Part shown: one piece after another, positions 27,024-35,603 of the stretch
Numbering within the stretch: position 1 is the stretch's first letter
Layout of the letters: each line of letters starts with the position of its first letter
NCBI RefSeq assembly: GCF_036237315.1
Contig: NZ_CP108356.1
Coordinates: forward strand, 6,701,501-6,765,500
DNA from: Streptomyces sp. NBC_01351
Lineage (GTDB): Bacteria > Actinomycetota > Actinomycetes > Streptomycetales > Streptomycetaceae
Direction of reading: 5' to 3'
Length of the DNA stretch: 64,000 nt
The notes under the pieces: model-generated
Database searches by the model: none
Told to the model about the DNA's origin: nothing
The model's input: only the letters and a program-made list of their open reading frames with translations
Translations under genes and position numbers: made by a program

Positions 27024-28388
27024 GTGGTAGACCGCAAGCCGCCGCTCGCGCCGGAGGAGCTCCGCTCCCTCGTCGCCAGCGGTGAGATCGACACAGTCGT
27101 CCTGGCCTTCCCCGACATGCAGGGGCGGCTTCAGGGCAAGCGGTTCGCCGCACAGTTCTTCCTCGACGAGGTCCTCGCGCACGGCACCGAAGGGTGCAAC
27201 TACCTGCTCGCCGTCGACACCGACATGAACACCGTCGACGGCTACGAGATGTCCTCCTGGGACCGGGGCTACGGCGACTTCGCCATGCACCCCGACCTCG
27301 CCACCCTGCGCCGCATCCCCTGGAACCCGGGCTCCGCCTTCGTCCTCGCCGACCTCGCCTGGAACGACGGCTCGCCCGTCGTCGCCGCGCCCCGGCAGAT
27401 CCTGCGCCGCCAGCTGGAGCGCCTCGGCGAGCTCGGCTACACCGCGATGGTCGGCACCGAGCTGGAGTTCATGGTCTTCCAGGACACCTACGAGCAGGCC
27501 TGGAACGCCAACTACCGCGGCCTGACCCCGGTCAACCAGTACAACATCGACTACTCCGTCCTCGGGACCGGGCGCGTCGAACCCCTGCTGCGCCGCATCC
27601 GCAACGAGATGCAGGCCGCGGGCCTGGTCGTCGAGTCGGCGAAGGGCGAGTGCAACTTCGGCCAGCACGAGATCGTCTTCCGCTACGACGACGCGCTCAC
27701 CACCTGCGACCAGCACTCCGTCTACAAGACCGGGGCGAAGGAGATCGCCGCCCAGGAAGGTGTCTCGCTCACCTTCATGGCCAAGTTCGACGAGCGCGAG
27801 GGCAACTCCTGCCACATCCACCTCTCGCTCAGCGACACCGACGGACGCAACGCCATGGCCGGAGACGGGCCAGATGGAATGTCACCGGTGATGCGACACT
27901 TCCTGGCCGGCCAGCTGGCCGCGCTGCGCGACTTCTCCCTTCTCTACGCCCCCAACATCAATTCGTACAAGCGTTTCCGGCCGGGATCCTTCGCGCCCAC
28001 CGCCGTCGCCTGGGGCGTGGACAACCGGACCTGCGCCCTCCGCGTGGTCGGTCACGGCCGCTCCATGCGCTTCGAGAACCGCCTCCCCGGCGGCGACGTC
28101 AACCCGTACCTCGCCGTCGCCGGCCTGGTCGCGGCCGGGCTCTACGGCATCGAGAACCGCCTGGAACTCCCCGAGGTGTGCACCGGGAACGCTTACACGG
28201 CCGACTACGCGCACGTCCCCACCACCCTGCGGGAGGCCGCGGAACTCTGGGAGAACAGCGAGATCGCCAAGGCCGCCTTCGGCCCCGAAGTGGTCGCCCA
28301 CTACCGGAACATGGCCCGCGTCGAACTCGACGCCTACGACTCCGCAGTGACCGACTGGGAGCTGCGCCGCTCCTTCGAACGCCTGTAA
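27024..28388 (+). CDS. glnA4: Glutamine-synthetase-like gamma-glutamylethanolamide synthetase (GlnA4 type)
   Basis: 454 residues, GTG start behind GAAGGAGAG. A glutamine-synthetase fold: TELEFM (145-150), GQHEIVF (213-219), SCHIHLSL (262-269), NSYKRF (313-318), NRTCALR (334-340) and NRLPGGDVNPYLA bind metals, glutamate and ATP. It lacks the adenylylation site of true GlnA. I recognise it as resembling S. coelicolor GlnA4 (SCO1613), reported as a gamma-glutamylethanolamide synthetase; the permease and dehydrogenase neighbours support this. A gamma-glutamylpolyamine synthetase role (GlnA3) is the main alternative. Operon with the aldehyde dehydrogenase and SDR genes. Confidence 0.88.
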   Translation: MVDRKPPLAPEELRSLVASGEIDTVVLAFPDMQGRLQGKRFAAQFFLDEVLAHGTEGCNYLLAVDTDMNTVDGYEMSSWDRGYGDFAMHPDLATLRRIPWNPGSAFVLADLAWNDGSPVVAAPRQILRRQLERLGELGYTAMVGTELEFMVFQDTYEQAWNANYRGLTPVNQYNIDYSVLGTGRVEPLLRRIRNEMQAAGLVVESAKGECNFGQHEIVFRYDDALTTCDQHSVYKTGAKEIAAQEGVSLTFMAKFDEREGNSCHIHLSLSDTDGRNAMAGDGPDGMSPVMRHFLAGQLAALRDFSLLYAPNINSYKRFRPGSFAPTAVAWGVDNRTCALRVVGHGRSMRFENRLPGGDVNPYLAVAGLVAAGLYGIENRLELPEVCTGNAYTADYAHVPTTLREAAELWENSEIAKAAFGPEVVAHYRNMARVELDAYDSAVTDWELRRSFERL

Positions 28389-28422
28389 CCCTCCAAAAAT
28401 CCGAACGTCTGTGAGGCACCAC

Positions 28423-29802
28423 GTGTCCGATGCGCTGGCCCCTTTCAATCTAAGAGTGCTGAATCCGGCCACCGAGGAAACCGTCGCCGTCGTCCCGGCC
28501 GCCACACGGGACGACGTCGACGCCGCCGTCGTCCGGGCCGCCGCCGCCCAGCGCGCCTGGGCGGCGGCCGCCCCCGCCGACCGCGCCCGGCTGCTGCGCC
28601 GCTTCGCCGCGGCCGTCGACGCGAACATCGAGGAACTGGCCCTGCTGGAGGTACGCGAAGCCGGCCACACCATCGGCAACGCCCGCTGGGAGGCGGGCAA
28701 CGTACGCGACCTCCTCGAATTCGCCGCAGGGGGAGTGGAACGGCTCTCCGGCCGCCAGATCCCCGTCGCCGGCGGCATCGACGTCACCTTCCTCGAACCC
28801 CTCGGCGTCATCGGCGTGATCGCCCCCTGGAACTTCCCCATGCCGATCGCCGCCTGGGGCCTGGCCCCCGCGCTGGCCGCAGGCAACGCCGTCATCCTCA
28901 AGCCCGCCGAGACCACCCCCCTCACGGCGCTGCGCCTCGCCGAACTCGCCCTCGAAGCCGGGATCCCCGAGCACCTCTTCCAGGTGCTCCCCGGCCACGG
29001 AGCGGTCACGGGCGACGCGCTGGTCGAGCACCCCGGCGTCGCCAAGATCGTCTTCACCGGCTCCACCCGCGTCGGCAAGCAGATCATGGCCAAGTGCGCC
29101 GACCGGGTGAAGCGGGTCACCCTCGAACTCGGCGGCAAGAGCCCCAACATCGTCTTCGCCGACGCCGACCTGGAGGCCGCGGCGGCCGCGGCCCCGATGG
29201 CCTTCCTCGACAACACCGGCCAGGACTGCTGCGCCCGCACCCGGATCCTCGTCCAGCGCTCGGTCTACGACCGGTTCCTGGAACTGGTCGCGCCCGCCAT
29301 CGAATCCGTGGCCGTGGGCGACCCGCTCGACGAGAAGACCCAGATGGGCCCGCTGATCTCGCGCACCCAGCTGGAGCGCGTACGGTCCTACGTCACCGCC
29401 GACCTCACCACCATCCGCGGCAAGGCCCCCGAGGGCCCCGGGTTCTGGTACCCGCCGACCCTCGTCACGGACGTCGCCCCCACCGCGCCCGTGGCCTGCG
29501 AGGAGGTCTTCGGCCCGGTCGCCGTCGTCCTGCCCTTCGAGGACGAGGAGGACGCCGTACGCCTCGCCAACGCGACCGAGTACGGCCTCTCCGGCTCCCT
29601 CTGGACCCGCGACATCGGCCGCGCCCTGCGCGTCTCGCGCGCCGTCGCCGCGGGCAACCTGTCCGTCAACTCCCACAGCAGCGTCCGCTACTGGACCCCC
29701 TTCGGCGGCTACAAGCAGTCCGGACTCGGCCGCGAGCTCGGACCCGACGCCCTCACCGCATTCACCGAGACCAAGAACGTCTTCATCAGCACGGAGGCCT
29801 GA
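28423..29802 (+). CDS. Aldehyde dehydrogenase (NAD(P)-dependent)
   Basis: 459 residues from GTG at 28423, preferred over one 12 nt upstream because GAGG sits 6 nt before it. Standard ALDH motifs: VIAPWNFPMPI, ILKPAETTPL, FTGSTRVGKQ, general base Glu in LELGGKSPN, catalytic Cys in GQDCCARTR, and EEVFGPVAVV near the C-terminus. In this operon it could oxidise the gamma-glutamylated aminoaldehyde formed from ethanolamine, giving a gamma-glutamyl-glycine-like acid. Substrate is inferred from context only. Confidence 0.92.
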   Translation: MSDALAPFNLRVLNPATEETVAVVPAATRDDVDAAVVRAAAAQRAWAAAAPADRARLLRRFAAAVDANIEELALLEVREAGHTIGNARWEAGNVRDLLEFAAGGVERLSGRQIPVAGGIDVTFLEPLGVIGVIAPWNFPMPIAAWGLAPALAAGNAVILKPAETTPLTALRLAELALEAGIPEHLFQVLPGHGAVTGDALVEHPGVAKIVFTGSTRVGKQIMAKCADRVKRVTLELGGKSPNIVFADADLEAAAAAAPMAFLDNTGQDCCARTRILVQRSVYDRFLELVAPAIESVAVGDPLDEKTQMGPLISRTQLERVRSYVTADLTTIRGKAPEGPGFWYPPTLVTDVAPTAPVACEEVFGPVAVVLPFEDEEDAVRLANATEYGLSGSLWTRDIGRALRVSRAVAAGNLSVNSHSSVRYWTPFGGYKQSGLGRELGPDALTAFTETKNVFISTEA

Positions 29803-29807
29803 AGAAC

Positions 29808-30593
29808 ATGACCACTGAAGAGATCGTCTGCCGCCGCCTGGTCGGCCGCACCGCCGTCATCACCGGAGCCGGCAGCGGCATCGGCCTCGCCACCGCCCGC
29901 CGCCTCGCCTCCGAGGGCGCCAACGTCGTCTGCGGCGACATCGACGAGACCGCGGGCAAGGCCGCGGCCGAGGAAGTCGGCGGGACCTTCGTGAAGGTGG
30001 ACGTCACCAGCCCCGAGGAGGTCGAGGCCCTCTTCAAGACCGCCTTCGACACCTACGGCTCCGTGGACATCGCCTTCAACAACGCGGGCATCTCGCCCCC
30101 GGACGACGACTCGATCCTCACCACCGGCCTGGAGGCCTGGAAGCGGGTCCAGGACGTCAACCTCACCTCCGTCTACCTCTGCTGCAAGGCCGCCCTGCCC
30201 TACATGCAGCGCCAGGGCCGCGGCTCCATCATCAACACTGCCTCGTTCGTGGCCATCATGGGCGCCGCCACCTCGCAGATCTCCTACACCGCCTCCAAGG
30301 GCGGCGTCCTGGCCATGTCCCGCGAGCTCGGCGTGCAGTTCGCCCGCGAGGGCATCCGCGTCAATGCCCTGTGCCCGGGCCCCGTCAACACCCCGCTCCT
30401 CCAGGAGCTGTTCGCCAAGGACCCCGAGCGCGCGGCCCGCCGCCTCGTGCACATCCCGCTGGGCCGATTCGCCGAACCCACCGAGATCGCCGCCGCCGTC
30501 GCCTTCCTCGCCAGCGACGACTCCTCCTTCATCAACGCCACCGACTTCCTCGTCGACGGCGGGATCTCCGGCGCGTACGTCACCCCGCTGTAA
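29808..30593 (+). CDS. Short-chain dehydrogenase/reductase
   Basis: 261 residues; ATG at 29808, 5 nt after the ALDH stop. Rossmann motif ITGAGSGIG (about 19-27), NNAG (about 93-96), catalytic Ser near 145, SYTASKGG (Tyr and Lys about 158-162) and a C-terminal FLVDGGISGAYV. A classical SDR. In this cluster it is the only evident alcohol dehydrogenase, so it could oxidise the primary alcohol of gamma-glutamylethanolamide before the ALDH; this is inference. It is followed by a strong terminator. Confidence 0.9.
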   Translation: MTTEEIVCRRLVGRTAVITGAGSGIGLATARRLASEGANVVCGDIDETAGKAAAEEVGGTFVKVDVTSPEEVEALFKTAFDTYGSVDIAFNNAGISPPDDDSILTTGLEAWKRVQDVNLTSVYLCCKAALPYMQRQGRGSIINTASFVAIMGAATSQISYTASKGGVLAMSRELGVQFAREGIRVNALCPGPVNTPLLQELFAKDPERAARRLVHIPLGRFAEPTEIAAAVAFLASDDSSFINATDFLVDGGISGAYVTPL

Positions 30594-30614
30594 GCCGGCC
30601 CCCTCTCCGAACCA

Positions 30615-30640
30615 GCCGGGCGCCCCGCAAGGCGCCCGGC
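30615..30640 (+). terminator. Terminator after the SDR gene
   Basis: GCCGGGCGCC (30615-30624), loop CCGCAA, GGCGCCCGGC (30631-30640): a perfect 10-bp stem followed by TGTT. It ends the GlnA4-ALDH-SDR transcript. Confidence 0.82.
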
Positions 30641-30685
30641 TGTTCCATATCCCGACCCGCCCGTCCCCGTAACCAGAGGAGCAGC

Positions 30686-31942
30686 ATGCGCAGGAACAGA
30701 ACCGCCACCCTCGCCCTCATAGCGGCCACCGGCTCCGGACTCCTCCTGGCGCCACCCGCCCGGGCCGACCAGAACTCCTGCGGCCGCGCAGCCGTCGGAT
30801 CCGGCTGGTACGGGGACAACCGGGCCCGGCTCCAGCAACTCGTCGACCAGTACGGCACCTGCGGCCGACGGCACAAGCCCGTGGCCGTCTTCGACTGGGA
30901 CAACACCGTCGTCAAGAACGACGTCGGCGACGCGACCATGTTCTGGCTGCTGCGCAACGGCAAGATCCGCCAACCCGCCGACTGGTCCGCCACCAGCCGC
31001 TTCCTGACCCCCGCGGCCGCCACCGCCCTGGCCGACGCCTGCACCGCCCTCGCCCGCCCCGGCGCACCGCTGCCCACCGGAACCCCCGCCGGAGCCGGCT
31101 GCGCCGACGAGATCAACGCCGTCTACGGCACCGCCGCCACCCGGACCGGCGCCGCCGCCTTCGCCGGCTGGGACCGCCGCACCACCGAGCCCTCGTACGC
31201 CTGGCTGGCCCAGCTCACGCAGGGCTGGACGGCCCGCGAGATCCGCGGCTTCGCCGCCGCCGCCCGCACCGAGAACCTCGCCGCCCCCATCGGCGCCACC
31301 CAGCAGGTCGGCACGGGCACCGCCACCGGCTGGGTCCGCTACTACGACCAGCAGCGGGACCTCGTCAACACCCTCCAGAAGGCCGGCTTCGACGTCTGGA
31401 TCAGCTCGGCCTCCCCGCAGCCGGTCGTCGAGGTGTGGGCCAAGGGCGTCGGCATCGACGCGGACCGCGTCATCGGCATCCGCAACACGACGACCCGCGG
31501 CGGCCGGCTCACCCCCCACCTCCAGGGCTGCGGATCCGTCCCGGACGGGGCCGACACGATGATCACGTACATCGACGGCAAGCGCTGCTGGATCAACAAG
31601 GAGATCTTCGGGGTGCGCGGCGCGGACGCCGAGAAGGTCCAGCCGGCCGCCCGCCGCCAGGTGTTCGCCGCGGGCGACTCCGACACCGACATCTCGTTCC
31701 TGCGCGACGCGACCGCCCTGCGGCTCGTCGTCAACCGCAACAAGAACGAGCTGATGTGCCGGGCGTACGAGAACGGCGACGGCCGCTGGATCGTCAACCC
31801 CATGTTCATCGAGCCGAAGCCGCAGAAGCCCGCGCCCTACCCGTGCGCGACGACCGGCTACGTCGACCACGACGGCACCAAGGGCCCGGTCCTGCGCCCC
31901 GACGCGAGCGTCATCCCGGACCAGACGGACTCCGTGTACTAG
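30686..31942 (+). CDS. Secreted HAD-family phosphatase
   Basis: 418 residues, AGAGGAGC ribosome site. Sec signal peptide (RRNRTATLALIAATGSGLLLAPPARA). HAD motif I is FDWDNTVVKND (about 70-80, nucleophile Asp), motif II is ISSAS (about 238) and motif IV is GDSDTDISFL (about 335); these resemble phosphoserine-phosphatase-like HAD enzymes. Cysteines near 32, 59, 96, 137, 287, 301, 356 and 385 could form disulfides, consistent with export. The substrate is unknown. Its stop codon overlaps that of the convergent next gene. Confidence 0.87.
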   Translation: MRRNRTATLALIAATGSGLLLAPPARADQNSCGRAAVGSGWYGDNRARLQQLVDQYGTCGRRHKPVAVFDWDNTVVKNDVGDATMFWLLRNGKIRQPADWSATSRFLTPAAATALADACTALARPGAPLPTGTPAGAGCADEINAVYGTAATRTGAAAFAGWDRRTTEPSYAWLAQLTQGWTAREIRGFAAAARTENLAAPIGATQQVGTGTATGWVRYYDQQRDLVNTLQKAGFDVWISSASPQPVVEVWAKGVGIDADRVIGIRNTTTRGGRLTPHLQGCGSVPDGADTMITYIDGKRCWINKEIFGVRGADAEKVQPAARRQVFAAGDSDTDISFLRDATALRLVVNRNKNELMCRAYENGDGRWIVNPMFIEPKPQKPAPYPCATTGYVDHDGTKGPVLRPDASVIPDQTDSVY

Positions 31943-33132
31943 AGGAAGGTCTTCCCTTCGCCCCGGTACGTCGGAGCGCTGCCCGTCACCCGGTCGCCCT
32001 CGACGAAGTGCAGGGTGTCGAACCGCTCGCACAGCTCACCGGCCTTCGCGTGCCGGAACCAGACCCGGTCGCCGATCAGCAGATCGTCGGCCGGGCTGCC
32101 GAGCAGCGGGGTCTGCACCTCTCCGGCGCCCTCCTGCGGGTCGTAGCGCAGCCCCTGCGGCAGGTACGGCACCGGCGAGCGGTCGGCGCCGGCCGCCCCG
32201 GAGGCCGGGTACCCGCCTCCGAGCACGGTCACCACGCCCACCCCGGGCCGCCGCACCACCGGCTGCGCGAACAGGGCCGCAGGACGCCCGCTGAACGTCG
32301 TGTAGTTGTCGAACAGCCGCGGCAGGTACAGCCCCGACCCGGCGGCGATCTCGGTCACCGCGCTCTCGGCGGCGGTCTCCGCGACGCTCCCCGTCCCGCC
32401 CCCGTTGACGAACTCCAGGTCCGGGACGACCTCCCGTACCGCCCGCACCACGGCGGCCCGCCGCGCCGCCAGCTCCTTGCGCGCCGCGCCCTGCATCAGC
32501 CGGATCGCCCGCGACCGCACCGGCCGCCCGGCCAGCGAGTCCCCGACCCCGGCCACGTGGCCCTCGTACGCCATCAGCCCGACCACCCGGAAACCGGGCC
32601 GCGCGCTCACCACCCGCGCCAGCTCCGCCAGCTGCGCGGGCTCCCTCAGGGGCGAGCGCCGCGCCCCGACCCGGACCCGCCCGCCGAACAGCTGCAGCGC
32701 GGTGTCCAGTTCCAGGCAGACCCGGATCTCCTCGGAGCCGCCGTCCCGGGCCCGGTCGATGAGCTCCAGCTGCGCCGGATCGTCCACCAGCACCGTCACG
32801 GCGGCGGCGAGCTTGGCGTCACCGGCCAGCGCCGCGAACGCGGCCCGGTCGACGGACGGATAGGCGAGCAGCACGTCCTCGAACCCCGCCCGGGCCAGCC
32901 AGATGGACTCCGCCAGGGTGTACGACATGATCCCGGCGAACCCGGGCCGCGCCAGTACGCGTTCCAGCAGCGCCCGGCACCGGACGGACTTGCTGGCCAC
33001 GCGCACGGGCTTGCCGCCGGCCCGCCGCACCAGATCGTCGGCGTTCGCGTCGAACGCGTCGAGGTCCACGATGGCCAGCGGCGCGTCGAGATGCGCGGTC
33101 GCCCGGTCGTACCGGGCCCGGTCGGAAGACAT
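31939..33132 (-). CDS. PLP-dependent amino acid aldolase/deaminase-like enzyme
   Basis: 397 residues. The N-terminus is the alanine-racemase-like TIM barrel (LDAPLAIVDLDAFDANADDLVRR, KPVRVASKSVRCRALLERVL with the PLP Lys near 49), and the C-terminal half is the D-serine dehydratase-like beta domain (about 280-397). This pairing is found in D-threonine aldolases, D-serine dehydratases and proteins annotated as amino acid deaminase/aldolase; which one is not decided by sequence. ATG at 33132, no obvious ribosome site. The stop shares CTAG with the HAD gene stop. Confidence 0.82.
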   Translation of the reverse strand: MSSDRARYDRATAHLDAPLAIVDLDAFDANADDLVRRAGGKPVRVASKSVRCRALLERVLARPGFAGIMSYTLAESIWLARAGFEDVLLAYPSVDRAAFAALAGDAKLAAAVTVLVDDPAQLELIDRARDGGSEEIRVCLELDTALQLFGGRVRVGARRSPLREPAQLAELARVVSARPGFRVVGLMAYEGHVAGVGDSLAGRPVRSRAIRLMQGAARKELAARRAAVVRAVREVVPDLEFVNGGGTGSVAETAAESAVTEIAAGSGLYLPRLFDNYTTFSGRPAALFAQPVVRRPGVGVVTVLGGGYPASGAAGADRSPVPYLPQGLRYDPQEGAGEVQTPLLGSPADDLLIGDRVWFRHAKAGELCERFDTLHFVEGDRVTGSAPTYRGEGKTFL

Positions 33133-33477
33133 GGCGGCAGCTTGCCAGAGGTCTGTACCGGTGGGTAGGGGTCCCCGCCCCGCCCTTCCTCCGTTCCCCG
33201 GGCTCCGCCCGGACCCGCGCCCCAATCGCCGGCGGGGCCGGGTGGGCAGGTGCGCCTCAAAGATTCGGGGCTCCGCCCCGGACCCTCTCCCCCAGCTACC
33301 GCTGGGAGGTGCCCCCACCAGACTCCGTCCCGGGGACCCCCACTCCTCAAACGCCGGAGGGGCTGAATCCTCCCCGCCGAGGCGTGGCCGAGCCGACCCC
33401 CACCGAGCCACCGACCCGCACGGAACCCCGTAGAGTACGGGCAGGCAGCCGTACGGAACGGGGGGCGGAGCCGCCGG
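33133..33477. repeat. Non-coding gap with dispersed palindromic element, copy B (partial)
   Basis: This 345-bp divergent gap contains CCTCAAAG and GGGGCTCCGCCCCGG near 33254-33282, and CTCCTCAAACGCCGGAGG near 33343-33360. These are the same modules as copies A and C but only one side of the palindrome. Near 33431 a TAGAGT may be the -10 of the downstream membrane protein gene. I see no gene in it. Confidence 0.65.
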
Positions 33478-34281
33478 ATGACCACGACGACACCGCGGAC
33501 CGAGTTCACGGACCGGCCCGACCCGGACCGGCCCGACCCGGACCAGCCCCCCGCCACCACCCCCCGCCCGCGCCGCAGCCCCGCACGGGTGGCCGCCGCG
33601 GCGCTCTGCGCGATCCTCGGGACCGGCCTCGTCGCCGGCGCCGGCCTCACCGCCTGGTCCGAACACCGCGCCACGCACCACGCGCCCTCCGCCGATGCCG
33701 CCTACCGCAAGGCCGAGTCGCTCTGGCACTCCGCCCCCGTGGACAGCCTCCTGCCGCCCCTCCTCGCCGGCCCCGCGGCCGGCCCCGGCGGCGCCGACCG
33801 CAGCTGGACCCGGATCGCACTCGCCCCCGACGCCGAGTGCCCCGCCGCCCTCTCCGCCGACTGGCAGCGCCTCCTGGCCGCCACCGGCTGCACCCGCGTG
33901 CTCCGCGCCACCTACACCGACGCCACCGGCAGCTCCCTGATCACCGTCGGCATGGTGTTCACCCCGGCCGACGCCCCCGCCTTGGCCGCGCTCACCGGGC
34001 AGCTCACGGCCCCGCCCGCCCACGGCTTCGCCGACGCACAGCGCGCAGCCTGGACCGCGTCCGTGCTCTCCGACGCCCCCGTCGTGCTCTACACGGTGTC
34101 CGCCTTCGCCGACGGCCGCCGACTGGACGCCCCCCTCCCCGCCGAGGACCTGATGAAGAAGGACGCCACGGGCCCCGCCGCCCGGGCCGGCCTCGGCCAC
34201 GAGGCCAAGGGCCTCGCGGGCCGCGTCGCCGCCGCCGTACGCACCCTGACGACCCCGCCCAGCCCGGCGCCGACCCGATGA
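33478..34281 (+). CDS. Membrane-anchored protein of unknown function, coupled to subtilisin-like protease
   Basis: 267 residues. A Pro/Asp/Thr-rich polar N-terminus (1-37, with PDPDRPDPDQPP) precedes one transmembrane helix (about 38-60, ARVAAAALCAILGTGLVAGAGL); the remaining 205 residues are predicted outside and include two Cys (near 121 and 138) that could pair. I do not recognise a domain. The stop overlaps the protease start as ATGA, so the two are translationally coupled and probably work together, as substrate, anchor or inhibitor. Confidence 0.8.
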   Translation: MTTTTPRTEFTDRPDPDRPDPDQPPATTPRPRRSPARVAAAALCAILGTGLVAGAGLTAWSEHRATHHAPSADAAYRKAESLWHSAPVDSLLPPLLAGPAAGPGGADRSWTRIALAPDAECPAALSADWQRLLAATGCTRVLRATYTDATGSSLITVGMVFTPADAPALAALTGQLTAPPAHGFADAQRAAWTASVLSDAPVVLYTVSAFADGRRLDAPLPAEDLMKKDATGPAARAGLGHEAKGLAGRVAAAVRTLTTPPSPAPTR

Positions 34282-35519
34282 GCGCGGCCAGCCGTACAAG
34301 CGCGGCCGGCGGTACAAGCGCGGTCAGCCGTACACCGGCCCGTACGGTCGCCCTCGCGCTCGCCGCCCTCCTCGCGGTCGGCGCCACCGCGCCCACCGCC
34401 GTCGCCGACAGCATCCGCGACCGCGAGTGGGGCCTGCTGGCCCTGCGCGCCGAGGAGGCCTGGGGGACCACCCGCGGCGACGGGGTCACCGTCGCCGTCC
34501 TCGACACCGGGGTCGACGACTCCCACCCCGACCTCGCCGGCCACGTCCTGGAGGGCACCGACCTCGTCGGCATGGGCGCCGGCCGCGGCGACCGCTCCTG
34601 GGCCCGCCACGGGACCGCGATGGCGAGCATCATCGCCGGGCGCGGCCACGGCCCCAACCGCGGCCAGGGCGTGCTCGGCGTCGCCCCGCAGGCGAAGATC
34701 CTGCCGGTCCGCGTGATCTTGGAGGAGGGCGACCCGGGGCGCGCCAAGGCCCGCGAGTCCAAGGGCGGCGCCCTCGCCGAGGGCATCCGCTGGGCCGCCG
34801 ACCACGGCGCCGACGTGATCAACCTGTCCCTCGGCGACGACAGCGACTCCGCCCACCACGAGGCAGGGGAGGACGAGGCGGTCCAATACGCCCTCGCCAA
34901 GGGCGTGGTCGTGGTCGCCTCCGCGGGCAACGGCGGCGAGACCGGCGACCGCGTCTCCTACCCGGCCGCCTACCCCGGGGTGATCGCGGTCACGGCCGTC
35001 GACCGCCGCGGCAGGAAGGCCAAGTTCTCCACCCGCAACTGGTACGCCACCGTCAGCGCCCCCGGCGTGGACGTGGTCATCGCCGACCCCGACCGCTCCT
35101 ACTACGAGGGCTGGGGCACCAGTGCCGCGGCCGCCTTCGTCTCCGGCGCCGCGGCCCTGGTCAAGGCCGCGCACCCGGAGCTGTCCCCGGCCCAGGTCAA
35201 GAAACTGCTGGAGGACACCGCCTCCGACTCCCCGCCCGGCGGACGCGACGACGCCCGCGGCCACGGGATGGTCGACCCGGCCGCCGCCCTCCAGAAGGCG
35301 GACGGGATGCACCCGCAGGCGCCGGTGCCCACCCCCGCCCCGGCCGAGCGGCCCTACTTCGGCTCCGGCCCCGACCCGGTCCGCCCGCCCGAGCGCGCCG
35401 CACGGCTCGGCGCCCCGGTGGCGGCGGTCGCGGGGGCGGTGCTGCTCGCGCTGTCCGTCGCACTGGCCCGCCGCCCGCGCCGGGGCACCCGGGGACGGGA
35501 CGCGCGCGCCGCACAGTAG
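34278..35519 (+). CDS. Subtilisin-like serine protease (S8, mycosin-like)
   Basis: 413 residues. Signal peptide (residues about 20-44), then an S8 domain with catalytic Asp76 (TVAVLDTGVDDSHPDL), His111 (WARHGTAMASIIAG) and Ser282 (GWGTSAAAAFVSGAAAL); oxyanion Asn is in SAGNGG. A Pro-rich linker leads to a C-terminal transmembrane helix (about 372-392) and basic tail, so the protease is held at the outer membrane face. This is the mycosin architecture, but no type VII secretion genes are nearby. ATG overlaps the upstream stop. Confidence 0.92.
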   Translation: MSAASRTSAAGGTSAVSRTPARTVALALAALLAVGATAPTAVADSIRDREWGLLALRAEEAWGTTRGDGVTVAVLDTGVDDSHPDLAGHVLEGTDLVGMGAGRGDRSWARHGTAMASIIAGRGHGPNRGQGVLGVAPQAKILPVRVILEEGDPGRAKARESKGGALAEGIRWAADHGADVINLSLGDDSDSAHHEAGEDEAVQYALAKGVVVVASAGNGGETGDRVSYPAAYPGVIAVTAVDRRGRKAKFSTRNWYATVSAPGVDVVIADPDRSYYEGWGTSAAAAFVSGAAALVKAAHPELSPAQVKKLLEDTASDSPPGGRDDARGHGMVDPAAALQKADGMHPQAPVPTPAPAERPYFGSGPDPVRPPERAARLGAPVAAVAGAVLLALSVALARRPRRGTRGRDARAAQ

Positions 35520-35531
35520 GGTCGGATCACT

Positions 35532-35603
35532 GTGGCGAACGAGACGAGCAAGGCGAACGTGGCGAGCAGGGCGAACGTGGCGAACACGGTGGACATGGCG
35601 AAC
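35532..35603 (+). repeat. 9-bp tandem repeat at the start of the SseB-like gene
   Basis: Eight consecutive 9-bp units close to NNGGCGAAC (35532, 35541, 35550, 35559, 35568, 35577, 35586, 35595), in frame, encoding x-Ala-Asn-like tripeptides (MAN, ETS, KAN, VAS, RAN, VAN, TVD, MAN). Units 1, 4, 6 and 8 begin with GTG or ATG. Confidence 0.85.
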
